Below are positions 47,625 to 59,300 of a stretch of 64,000 bases of DNA, piece after piece. Under the pieces are notes generated by a model that saw nothing but the letters and a program-made list of their open reading frames with translations, was not told the DNA's origin and ran no database searches. The translations under genes and the position numbers were made by a program. The first letter of the stretch is position 1. The number at the start of each line of letters is the position of its first letter. Location: positions 152,001 to 216,000 of the forward strand of contig OU342807.1 of the NCBI GenBank assembly GCA_910591455.2, written 5' to 3'. This stretch comes from Pholis gunnellus. Taxonomy: Eukaryota > Chordata > Actinopteri > Perciformes > Pholidae.

Positions 47625-48255
47625 AGAACACCTGCACACAGGCAGCTCACACAGGTATGAGAACACCTGCACACAGGCAGCTCACACAGGTATGAGAACA
47701 CCTGCACACAGGCAGCTCACACAGGTATGAGAACACCTGCACACAGGCAGCTCATACAGGTATGAGAACACAAGCAGCTCATACAGGTATGAGAACACCT
47801 GCACACAGGCAGCTCACACAGGTATGAGAACACAGGCAGCTCACACAGGTATGAGAACACAGGTAGCTCACACAGGTATGAGAACACAGGTAGCTCACAC
47901 AGGTATGAGAACACCTGCACACAGGCAGCTCACACAGGTATGAGAACACAGGCAGCTCATACAGGTATGAGAACACAGGTAGCTCACACAGGTATGAGAA
48001 CACCTGCACACAGGCAGCTCACACAGGTATGAGAACACCTGCACACAGGCAGCTCACACAGGTATGAGAACACAGGTAGCTCACACAGGTATGAGAACAC
48101 CTGCACACAGGCAGCTCACACAGGTATGAGAACACAGGTAGCTCACACAGGTATGAGAACACCTGCACACAGGCAGCTCACACAGGTATGAGAACACCTG
48201 CACACAGGTAGCTCATACAGGTATGAGAACACAGGCAGCTCATACAGGTAGAGGA
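47625..48255. repeat. Minisatellite with CACAGGTATGAG
   Basis: Units of 25 or 35 bp combine CACACAGGTATGAGAACAC, an optional CTGCACAC, and AGGCAGCT. It lies in the 5' intron of the calpain-1-like gene. CAG followed by GTATGAG looks like a 5' splice site, but on the strand opposite to the gene. Confidence 0.95.
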
Positions 48256-48516
48256 GAATAAAGTCTCCATGATTATTCATATTTCATTTGGAGGCTAATT
48301 GTTACAAGTGCTCCGTTTTTTTACAGGAACTTTTCAGGTAAATTACACAAAGTAAATAATTAATTGATGACTCAGAATAATACTAAACTATCTTCAGTGT
48401 GATCGACTGAACTCATCTCTGTCCAATCAATGAGGCAGACTGAGAGCAGCTGACTCAGCACTTTGGAAGCTCTGCGTTTCCTGGAGCGGCACCAAAATAC
48501 CAGACTGACCAGGACC

Positions 48517-48790
48517 AGACCAGGACCAGACCAGTACTGGTCTGGTCCTGGTCTGGTATTAATCTGGTCCTGGTCTGGTATTAGTCTGGTCCTGGTCTGG
48601 TATTAGTCTGGTCCTGGTACTGGTCTGGTACTGGTCTGGTACTGGTCTGGTCCTGGTCTGGTCCTGGTCTGGTATTAGTCTGGTCCTGGTCTGGTCCTGG
48701 TCTGGTATTAGTCTGGTCCTGGTCTGGTATTAGTCTGGTACTGGTCTGGTCCTGGTCTGGTCCTGGTCTGGTCCTGGTCTGGTACTGGGA
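48517..48790. repeat. CTGGTCTGGTCCTGGT repeat
   Basis: Variable units of TGGTCTGGTCC, TGGTCTGGTA and TTAGTC. The start (48500-48540) holds the reverse complement (GACCAGGACCAGACC), making a local palindrome. Confidence 0.94.
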
Positions 48791-49299
48791 TCAGACTGTT
48801 GAGTTTATTAAGAAACAAATATTCACATTTAAAAAGCAGAAACAAGTGATTTTTTGGGCTTTTTCTTAACCTTTAAATGATGAAGTATTTATCAAACTTG
48901 TGATATAATTTCACGTTTGATTAATAAACTAAAGACTTTATACAGCGGGGCCCTCGGGGCCCTCAGGGGCCTCTGAGAGTCTGTTAACTGGTTATGAATA
49001 TTATGACCGTTTTTATTATTGTATTATTCATGAAACATTTGATTCACTTTATTAAGTGTCTGTCCTTATTCTCTTATTATTTCTTATTTAATGTTAGTTT
49101 ACTGATGTTTTCTAAACATTAATATTCTTTCACAGTAAAAAACATCCTCATGAATATTTACACTTTGACTGTAAACTGGATGTAAACACATCGAACACAC
49201 ACAGGACTCCTCTGATTGGTTCACAAAGAGCATAAACAGTTTCTGCTGAATCAACCTGAAATCAATGAAAACAGCTGATCAGTGGATCAGAGAACACGC

Positions 49300-49412
49300 G
49301 CTCACAGAGACCAGCACAGACCAGAGACCAGCAGAGACCAGAGACCAGCACAGACCAGCACAGACCAGAGACCAGCACAGACCAGCACAGACCAGAGACC
49401 AGCACAGACCAG
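49300..49412. repeat. ACCAGCACAGACCAGAG repeat
   Basis: Short 10-27 bp units of AGACCAGCAC and AGACCAGAG end next to the donor of the presumed 5' UTR exon of the calpain-1-like gene. Confidence 0.93.
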
Positions 49413-49426
49413 TGAAACACACTCAC

Positions 49427-49580
49427 CGTGTCGGTCCTCCGTCTCCACAGCAGTACAGTAAGAAGTAGTCGGCCCACACGGTGCAGTACTAGCAGTATTA
49501 GTAGCAGTACTAGCTCTCGTGCAGTACTGGATGCTCTGCTGCAGGACCGAGCCCCGCCCGACGGGAGGGGCGGGGCTACA
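49427..49580 (-). promoter_or_regulatory. Probable promoter and 5' UTR exon of calpain-1-like gene
   Basis: On the minus strand a donor (CACG followed by GTGAGTGTG) closes a segment with no useful ATG. GC-box-like sequence (GGGAGGGGCGGGGC, 49560-49575 plus strand) lies at its 5' side. The coding exon has a fitting acceptor one base before its ATG. The assignment rests on position and motifs only. Confidence 0.5.
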
Positions 49581-50019
49581 CCGTCATCATCAAGTTAAAG
49601 AAAACACCATCATGTTAACATATATTACGTCAACATATTATAATGTTAGTATTCTAATCTGAACAATAATAAAAAGAATGAAACATTTTATTAATTTCTG
49701 GTCTGCTCATCTTACAACACGCAGAGGGATGACGTCATCACGGTGACGTCTTCAGCTGTCTTTTCTTTTGTTTTCCTCCTGATGAAATGAGAAACAGCGC
49801 CCCCCCTGCACCATTACAGTACAGTCAGGTCAGAGAGGGTACTGCACCCAGTAGTAGCCCTGTTATTAAAAATAATAATTATTCAAATATAGGATTAAAC
49901 TTTGAGATGTGAACCTTCTAATCCAGGCCAATAGTTTTGGTGATTAAAAATAATAAATTGTTTTTCAAATGATCAAAGCTATTGTTATGAGTATTTGATT
50001 ATTAGTGTTTTATTTATTT

Positions 50020-50165
50020 ATTTTAAATCCACAGTGGGGAAACTCGTTCTCTGCATTTGACCCATCCAGGGAGCAGTTAGGGGTTCAGTGCCTTGCTCAG
50101 GGACACTTCGACACATGTAGCAGCCAGGGATCGAACCTCCGACCCAGTGAGCCACGGTCGCTCCA
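50020..50165 (-). mobile_element. tRNA-derived SINE
   Basis: On the minus strand a tRNA-like head carries a B-box, GGTTCGATCCC (50128-50138). It is followed by a body with ATGTGTCGAAGTGTCCCTGA and CACTGAACCCCTAA, as in common fish SINEs. It lies between the two calpain genes. The A-box is degenerate. Confidence 0.75.
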
Positions 50166-50300
50166 TTGTTGTCTATCATCATATAATGTTTTGAAGTTAA
50201 TAAATAATATTCTCTCAACTTGTTCATTTATTTACGTGATGATGACAAGCTGATAGGAGGAAGAGACACAAGAGTCACAGAGCAAAGGATTGTGGGTAAC

Positions 50301-50306
50301 TTTATT
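50301..50306 (-). other. Poly(A) signal candidate for calpain-2-like gene
   Basis: AATAAA on the minus strand is only about 50 bases beyond the stop codon, suggesting a very short 3' UTR. Confidence 0.6.
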
Positions 50307-50355
50307 GACCGTATATGAAACTTTAGGAGGAACAGGAAGAGGATCTTCTGACGAC

Positions 50356-53300
50356 TCAGATCATCGCGAAGTTTAACCACTGCAGGAGGAAGACAGAGAG
50401 AGACCGTGTCAACTGGTTTATTCTGGTTCTGGACCAGGTTCTGGACCTGTTTCTGGACCAGGTTCTGGTCTCTTCAGACCCTGAATGTGTTACCTGGTTG
50501 AAGTCGAGCTCGATGGAGCCGCTGTCGTGGGCGTCGAGATTCTTAAAGATCTCTGAGGAGGAAAGAGGAGGCACATGTTAGCTAGCTACGTTAGCTCACT
50601 AGCTAGGCTACGTTAGCTAGCTAGCATCTTTGGGGGCATAAGATAGAACCATTTTTTAAATTATTTACACTTTTGTGTTTTGATCAGGTTTTTGTGTACA
50701 AGGTCTAAAGACTAGAATACCTATGATGCCGATGCCCCGGTTACTGAATTCACCCAGAACTGACCCCAGAATGTTTTCAGTATCCTCAACACGCGACCCT
50801 TAGCTTCAGCTCACCGTGACATCATTTGAACGTTTTACTGAGATGCACCCTGGGAGTCGTAGTCTAAAGTAGAGAAACACTCACTGAACATCATCTCCAG
50901 CCTCATCAGACAGCCGACGAAGTTGTCGAAGTCGATGGTCATGTCGGGGTCTGAGTAGCGAGCCACCAGAAGCTGGTAGATGGCGTTGTTGAGAGTGAAG
51001 CCTGGAGGAGCACAACACACCGTCATCATGCTAACGCTAACGTGTTCTCAGAGTATGTTAATGATACTAACAATGCTAACGAAAATAACACTGCTAACAA
51101 AGCTAGAACTGCTAATGAAGTGAACATTGCTAACAAAGCTAACACTGCTTCTTCTGCTAAAGAAGCTAACACAGCTGAAGAAGCTAACACAGCTAAAGAA
51201 GCTAACACAGCTGAAGAAGCTAACACAGCTGAAGAAGCTAACACAGCTGAAGAAGCTAACACAGCTAAAGAAGCTAACATTGCTAATGAAGCTAACACAG
51301 CTAAAGAAGCTAACACAGCTAAAGTAGCTAACATTACTAAAGAAGCTAACACTAAAAAAACAGAATACAGTCATGACATTAATTTAGAGAGCAACACATC
51401 ACAGCAGAGAAACAAGAAGAAGAAGAAAAACCTCTTCCTCAAGAGGAAACCGTCTCATTTAGAGGGTAAACAACTATTCTTGTTTTTATTCTTGTTATTA
51501 TTGACGACATTCATCCCACTTTGGATGCTTATATTGCTAAAGAAGCTAACACTGCTAACAAAGATTACACTGCTTATACTGCTAAGAAGAAGAAGTAGAA
51601 GAACTGACCTGCGTCTTTGAAGGCCACTCTCATCTCTGGAGTGCTCATCGTCCCTGAATTATCAGTGTCGTTCTTCTTGTAGATGGTCTGCGTGCACACA
51701 CACACACACACACAGCTGTTGATCTTTGTCCTCAGGTGAGTTCAGGTGTTTGGATGTAAAGGTCAAAGGTCTTACCAGGTATCTCTGCACCTTCTTCCAC
51801 AGAGTGGCGAACTCTCCGAGGCCGAGCTTCCCGTTCCCACTGTCCTTCTTAGCAGTTAAGAATACATCCTGGTGCTTTAAGATCACATCCTGGTACTTTA
51901 AGATCACATCCTGGTACTTTAAGATCACATCCTGGTACTTTAAGATTACATCCTGGTACTTTAAGATTACATCCTGGTACTTTAAGATCAGATTCTGGTA
52001 CTTTAAGATTACATCCTGGTACTTTAAGATCACATCCTGGTACTTTAAGATCACATCCTGGTACTTTAAGATCAGATTCTGGTACTTTAAGATCACATCC
52101 TGGTACTTTAAGATCACATCCTGGTTCTTTAAGATCACATCCTGGTACTTTAAGATCACATCCTGGTACTTTAAGATCACATCCTGGTACTTTAAGATCA
52201 CATCCTGGTACTTTAAGATCACATCCTGGTACTTTAAGATCACATCCTGGTACTTTAAGATCACATCCTGATACTTTAAGATCACATCCTGGTACTTTAA
52301 GATAACATCCTGGTACTTTAGGAATACATCCTGGTACTTTAAGATCACATCCTGGTACTTTAAGATAACATCCTGGTACTTTAAGATCACATCCTGGTAC
52401 TTTAAGATAACATCCTGGTACTTTAAGATCACATCCTGGTACTTTAAGATAACATCCTGGTACTTTAGGAATACATCCTGCCACTTTAAGATTACAAGAT
52501 TTACAACCAGAGGAAACATCTGCAGGACAGATGTTCAGTGTTCACTCGGAGGAAACATGAACACTGAGAACTTACTTCTAATTTCCGATATTTCAGACTG
52601 AAAAATGCTGCTTAAAGGAACAATATAATAATACAAATTTATTTTTCCATTGTTGTTTGAACTTCACTTTAAACACTTCCACAAATAAACATATGTTCCT
52701 GTTTCTTAGCTCACTAGCTAAGGTTAGCTAGTGAGCTAACCTTAGTTAGTAAGCTAACTTTAGCTGCTCTGCTTCTAAAGGATACGTCCATCAGGTTCAC
52801 CATGACCCTGGAGGTCTCCATACTGAAGCCGTCCGTCTTTATGTCAGTTCCTGTGAAGAAGAAGAGACGGACAGGAAGTTCAACAAAGTCACAAACACAC
52901 CCATCAGTCCTCTGACCCACAATGCAGGTGATCAGGTGATCAGGTGATCTTGTGATTAGGTAATCAGGTGATCGTGTGGTCAGGTGATCAGGTGATTAGG
53001 TAATCAGGTGATCGTGTGGTCAGGTGATCAGGTGATCTTGTGATTAGGTAATCAGGTGATCGTGTGGTCAGGTGATCAGGTGATCTTGTGAGTAGCTCGA
53101 CTCACGTTTGGCGACGATCTTGTTCAGGATGGTCTTCAGCTCCACAGCAGAGATCTCCATGTCCTGAAACAGTTTGTAGAGGTACGTTGGATCAGGACCA
53201 GGACTCTCCTCTGATTGGTCCCTCACCACACAGGAAGTGATGTCATATACTTACGGCTCCGGCGAGTTTGGCGAAGAGGCCTCTGAATCCTGCGTCGACA

Positions 53301-56300
53301 TCTTCATCCGACACGGTCTCCTGGACACAATCACCACGGCAACAGTAACAACGTCAACAAGAAACTATGTACACAGTAAAGTTCACACAGTAAAAACACA
53401 ATATCTATATTCAAAATTCATAACGTCGGCTTAATTTAAGAATTCTGTTGTTGGATCAGACGGTAAAACTACAAATCCAGATGTACTCACGTCGTCTAGC
53501 TCAGCGCTGACGGGGTCGTCACACGGTCTTTAAGAGGCGTTCAAGGACCACAGGACAGACAAAGAACAGTTAGAACACAAAGTGAGCACCCAGACTGCAG
53601 GTCTATGAATGCTTAAGAGACGTTCAAGGACCACAGTACAAACAAAGAACAGTTAACTCAGAGTGAGCACCCAGACTGCAGGTCTATGAAGGTTTAAGAG
53701 GCATTCGAGGACCACAAGACAGACCGTGGACCTGACACTGAACAAGACGGGGTCTTACACGGTCTCTGTCTGCTTCTCGGAGAACACCCGGATGCAGAAG
53801 TCTCCGTTGAGATGTGGTTCGAAGGTGGACGGGACCACCAGGTACTCTCCAGGCGGCAGCTTGAAGCGCGTGCTGACCTCACGCAGGTTGATGAAGGTTT
53901 CGGACTTGGCCGTCTGAGCGTGAGTCAGGAAGAAGTTCTTGTCCAGGTGTACCTCCCTCTGCCCGTAGAACTGAAGGGGACAACGGCCAATCAGACAACT
54001 CGGCAGGGGACAACGGCCAATAAGAACCGTCTTTACCTCACTTTTGGTTCACTCCTTTGATAAAGAGATGAATCTAAAAGTGGGAGGAGTTTGACCGTTG
54101 GACCTTCAGGTGTTCAGAACTCACCTGCTTTGGAACCTAAAGAAAAACACAAGACGAGACAGAAGTTAGCGGAGGATGAATCTGTCTCTCGTCACGTCTC
54201 CGTCTAATCTTCATCGTCGTCTTCGAGTCTCACCTCGTAGATGGCGAAGCCGACGGTGTGCATGTCCTCTCCTTGTTTACGCAGCTTCCTGCGGTTCTTC
54301 TGGATCAGACCGACAACGAAGCTGCAGCCCACCTCCCCATCGTCGGGGTCGTCGTCCTCCTCGTCCAGCCGGATCACAAACTGAGGGTTCATCCAGAACG
54401 TGTCTGCAGCGGGACAGTCAGACGTTAGGAAGCCTAAAGACCAGGTCTCGGGGTACTGAAACCAGTACTTACAAGGGTAGTTCCTGCATCCTGAACCTCT
54501 GGTCTACGTGGTCTCGGATCTATCTCTGGTCTACGTGGTCTCGGATCTATCTCTGGTCTACGTGGTCTCGGATCTATCTCTGGTCTACGTGGTCTCGGAT
54601 CTATCTTTGGTCTACGTGGTCTCGGATCTATCTCTGGTCTACGTGGTCTCAGATCTATCTCTGGTCTACTTGGTCTCAGGATCTGTCTCTGGTCTTACAG
54701 GGGTTGTTCCTGCAGCCTCCGGCGGTAGACCCTCTCCTCCAGGTGCCGTCGAACTTGCTGACGCTCCAGTGTTTGACGGAGTCGTCCTCGATGGTGTCGG
54801 GGGTCAGAGTGCAAACCTCGACGCGATTGTAGTGACGCGAGAAGTCGCTGAAGGACATCCTGTTGAAGAAAGAGAGGAGCAGAGATAGGAGAAGAAAGAG
54901 AGGAGCTCTCACTCTGCAGCGCAAAAAACAACAAAACAACAACGTCACCACGTTTCTATGGTAACTACCCACCAGAACTCTCCGTCCTCTGCGTTGGCAT
55001 GGGGACAGTCTCCCTGCACAGAGTTCCACTCAGACGATCTGTAGGAACATAAAAATAATCATAATCATAATAACAAGAAGACACTAAACCCAGCAGATCG
55101 TCTGCTGGTCTGCTGGTCCTCAGTGAGACCGGGTGTCCCCTCTGTTCTTGTCTCAAGACCTTCATTGATGCGGTTCGGTGAGTAGAGGTGCTCATAGAAC
55201 CTGGGGTTATTATTTTAGGTTACCCATCGCTCCAGGCTCCGGTCCACTCCACCTGACCCCAGGGGTTCCTGACCCGCACCAGCTTCTCCTGCCGGCCGCG
55301 GTAGTTCACCTGGACACACAAAACACAATGTTTTTATTCTGCTGTTGTTTTATCTCTTCTTCTTCTTCTCCTCCTATTCAATCTGCAGGAAGTGACATCA
55401 CCTCCACGGCGCCGGTCAGGGAGTAGGCGTGGCCTTTCACCAGCTTCTGACGGGTGACGGCCTCCGAGTCTGCTGCGCTGGTGATCTGTAACGACAGGTG
55501 ATGGTTGAGATCTATCTCTGGTCTACGTGGTCTCAGGATCTATCTCTGGTCTACGTGGTCTCAGATCTATCTCTGGTCTACGTGGTCTCGGACCTATCTC
55601 TGGTCTACGTGGTCTCAGGATCTATCTCTGGTCTACGTGGTCTCAGGATCTATCTCTGGTCTACGTGGTCTCAGGATCTATCTCTGGTCTACGTGGTCTC
55701 AGATCTATCTCTGGTCTACGTGGTCTCAGGATCTATCTCTGGTCTACGTGGTCTCAGGATCTATCTCTGGTCTACGTGGTCTCAGGATCTATCTCTGGTC
55801 TACGTGGTCTCAGGATCTATCTCTGGTCTACGTGGTCTCGGATCTATCTCTGGTCTACGTGGTCTCGGATCTATCGCTGGTCTACGTCACTGAACATCGT
55901 GGAGATGACTCACGTCGATGGAGCAGCCCAACAGCGCTCCGGCCTCCAAGGCCTTCTTGATGATCTGGAACAGGTTCTTGGGGGGGCGTTGGAGGTCGAA
56001 GTTCTCGGCGATGCCTCCGGTGAAATCCTCAAAGCCCTCGGTGGTGGAACCGCCGGACAAGGCTTCATAGCAGCCGTTAACTCTGTGACAAAACACAAGC
56101 AGGTCTTAAATGATTCCACCAGCAGTGGTTTGTGAACAGAAGGTTGTCGGGTTGAATCCCTGAGGTTGGTCTTACTTGGCGTAGGCCTTCTCCAGCAGAG
56201 CGCTCCAGAACTCTCTCCCCTCCGCCGAGTGGACGAACATCAGCTCTCCGTCTTTGACCGGCAGACGGTCGTCGATCACAACGTCCACCCACTCACCGTA

Positions 56301-59300
56301 CTGCCAGAACTGAGACGGGACAAGACGAGAGCTTTTAAAATGATTCGGTTTCCGTTTTCTTAGTCCAAACCTTTAAGACTCCGAACTGTGACCTCTAAGA
56401 AACTTCAGTTTGGTTTCCTGTTGAGTAAAACTGCTCTCAGTCACTTTAACCTTCCAGCTCGTTTAGTTTCTGCTTCATTACAGATGTTCTCTGTTTAGAG
56501 ATCCACTCTGCCAAAGGTTCTACTGAGAACAATCAAACCTCTGAAAGTTTCCAACTGTGTAAACCACAACTCGTCTAATAGTGACTCTTAGTCGATCGTT
56601 ATTCTTTGGCATCCACATGGATGATGTGAGGAAGGTGTGAATTACAAACGCTGGACGATTCGGTTCTGAAGAACCTGATTGTTGTCTCTAGAATCAGAAT
56701 TACGTTAGTTGTGGAGTTCCACAGGGTTCAATGTTGGGTCCCCGTATTATTTTACTTTTATCATGGTTCCACCTACGAAACGCTGCAAACTAATTTACAT
56801 ATTTTAACTAGTCCATCATGAGTGGAAGTTACCTTTGACGGTACCAATGTCACGCTTTGTTACCTGGAAGTGAAAGATGCCAGCGTAGTCGTCACCGAAG
56901 CCCTGGTCGGTGGGGACGACTCTGGCCATCACATACTCGTTCAGCGTCAGCGAGGCGATGGCCGCCAACAGCCAGCAGTCACCTGGACGGACAAGAAAAC
57001 ACTTCAGGGTTACCTCCTGTTGTGACGGACGTAAGAGGATGAGTTCATAAACTCAGAGGTTACCTCCTGTTGTGACGGACGTAAGAGGATGAGTTCATAA
57101 ACTCAGAGGTTACCTCCTGTTGTGACGGACGTAAGAGGATGAGTTCATAAACTCAGAGGTTACCTCCTGTTGTGACGGACGTAAGAGGATGAGTTCATAA
57201 ACTCAGAGGTTACCTCCTGTTGTGACGGACGTAAGAGGATGAGTTCATAAACTCAGAGGTTACCTCCTGTTGTGACGGACGTAAGAGGATGAGTTTATAA
57301 ACTCAGAGGTTACCTCCTGTTGTGACGGACGTAAGAGGATGAGTTCATAAACTCAGAGGTTACCTCCTGTTGTGACGGACGTAAACGGATGAGCTCATAA
57401 ACTCAGAGGTTACCTCCTGTTGTGACGGACGTAAACGGATGAGCTCATAAACTCAGAGGTTACCTCCTGTTGTGACGGACGTAAGAGGATGAGTTTATAA
57501 ACTCAGAGGTTACCTCCTGTTGTGACGGACGTAAACGGATGAGTTCATAAACTCAGAGGTTACCTCCTGTTGTGACGGACGTAAACGGATGAGCTCATAA
57601 ACTCAGAGGTTACCTCCTGTTGTGACGGACGTAAGAGGATGAGCTCATAAACTCAGAGGTTACCTCCTGTTGTGACGGACGTAAGAGGATGAGTTCATAA
57701 ACTCAGAGGTTACCTCCTAGTGTGACGGACGTAAACGGATGAGTTCATAAACTCAGAGGTTCCCTCCTGTTGTGACGGACGTAAACGGATGAGCTCATAA
57801 ACTCAGAGGTTACCTCCTGTTGTGACGGACGTAAACGGATGAGTTCATAAACTCAGAGGTTCCCTCCTGTTGTGACGGACGTAAGAGGATGAGTTCATAA
57901 ACTCAGAGGTTACCTCCTGTTGTGACGGACGTAAACGGATGAGCTCATAAACTCAGAGGTTACCTCCTGTTGTGACGGACGTAAGAGGATGAGCTCATAA
58001 ACTCAGAGGTTACCTCCTGTTGTGACGGACGTAAGAGGATGAGTTCATAAACTCAGAGGTTACCTCCTGTTGTGACGGACGTAAACGGATGAGTTCATAA
58101 ACTCAGAGGTTACCTCCTAGTGTGACGGACGTAAACGGATGAGTTCATAAACTCAGAGGTTACCTCCTGTTGTGACGGACGTAAGAGGATGAGTTCATAA
58201 ACTCAGAGGTTACCTCCTGTTGTGACGGACGTAAGAGGATGAGTTCATAAACTCAGAGGTTACCTCCTGTTGTGACGGACGTAAGAGGATGAGCTCATAA
58301 ACTCAGAGGTTACCTCCTGTTGTGACGGACGTAAACGGATGAGTTCATAAACTCAGAGGTTACCTCCTGTTGTGACGGACGTAAACAGATACGTTCATAA
58401 ACGATGACGTAGACTCCCGCGTTCACTACTTGATTGGTTGTTAGCAGTCACGACGAGTCCTTCCCTGATTCGTCCCCGATCACATGACCCTTTACTGTAA
58501 GATCACAAACAACAGCAGCCTTGTTTACCGATCGACTACCAGGTTAATTCAACATAACTGATGACAGGTGTTGTTGACCTTGTTGTCTTTACTAGCAGCT
58601 GTTCAGTTACATTCTACATTTTATAATTCTACTACTGTCTATGAGGAGGAAGCAGCTGTTATTGGAGCGATGAGCGAGCGGCGTTCTCAGACCTACGGAG
58701 ACGTCTGGAGTCACGGTTTGAGGCTTTGAGGACGACGGACACAAAACGACTTTCCTTTTCTTATTAATGCTTATTTTGTTCTACACAACTATTGTGAAGT
58801 TCACACAGAAACTTAAAGGAACAAAAGTATAAACGATCTCCAAAATGTGGAGATCGTTTATACTTTAAATGAAAACGCATTAGTGTGGGTGGAGCCTGAA
58901 CAGTGTGGTGGAGATTAAGATGTCACCTATATGACGTAGTATAAAGTTATGTATTACAAAGTACTGTGTACTACATATTATAAAGTTCACTGTGTACTTT
59001 GTACTACATATTATAAAGTTCACTGTGTACTTTGTACTACATATTATAAAGTTCACTGTGTACTTTGTACTATATATTATAAAGTTCACTGTGTACTATG
59101 TACTACATATTATAAAGTTCACTGTGTACTTTGTACTATATATTATAAAGTTCACTGTGTACTTTGTACTACATATTATAAAGTTCACTGTGTACTATAT
59201 ATTATAAAGTTCACTGTGTACTATATATTATAAAGTTCACTGTGTACTGTGTACTATATATTATAAAGTTCACTGTGTACTGTGTACTATATATTATAAC

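Noticed and set aside
50120..50165. tRNA gene
   Set aside because: A B-box is present, but the body after it is the tail of a fish SINE and no full cloverleaf can be formed.
51662..52519. 285-codon minus-strand ORF of VILKYQD repeats as a gene
   Set aside because: Only its last part is coding (calpain exon 17); the rest is a 21-bp intronic array.
57010..58385. Regular 50-bp repeats as a CRISPR array
   Set aside because: Whole units repeat with no unique spacers, and the genome is eukaryotic.
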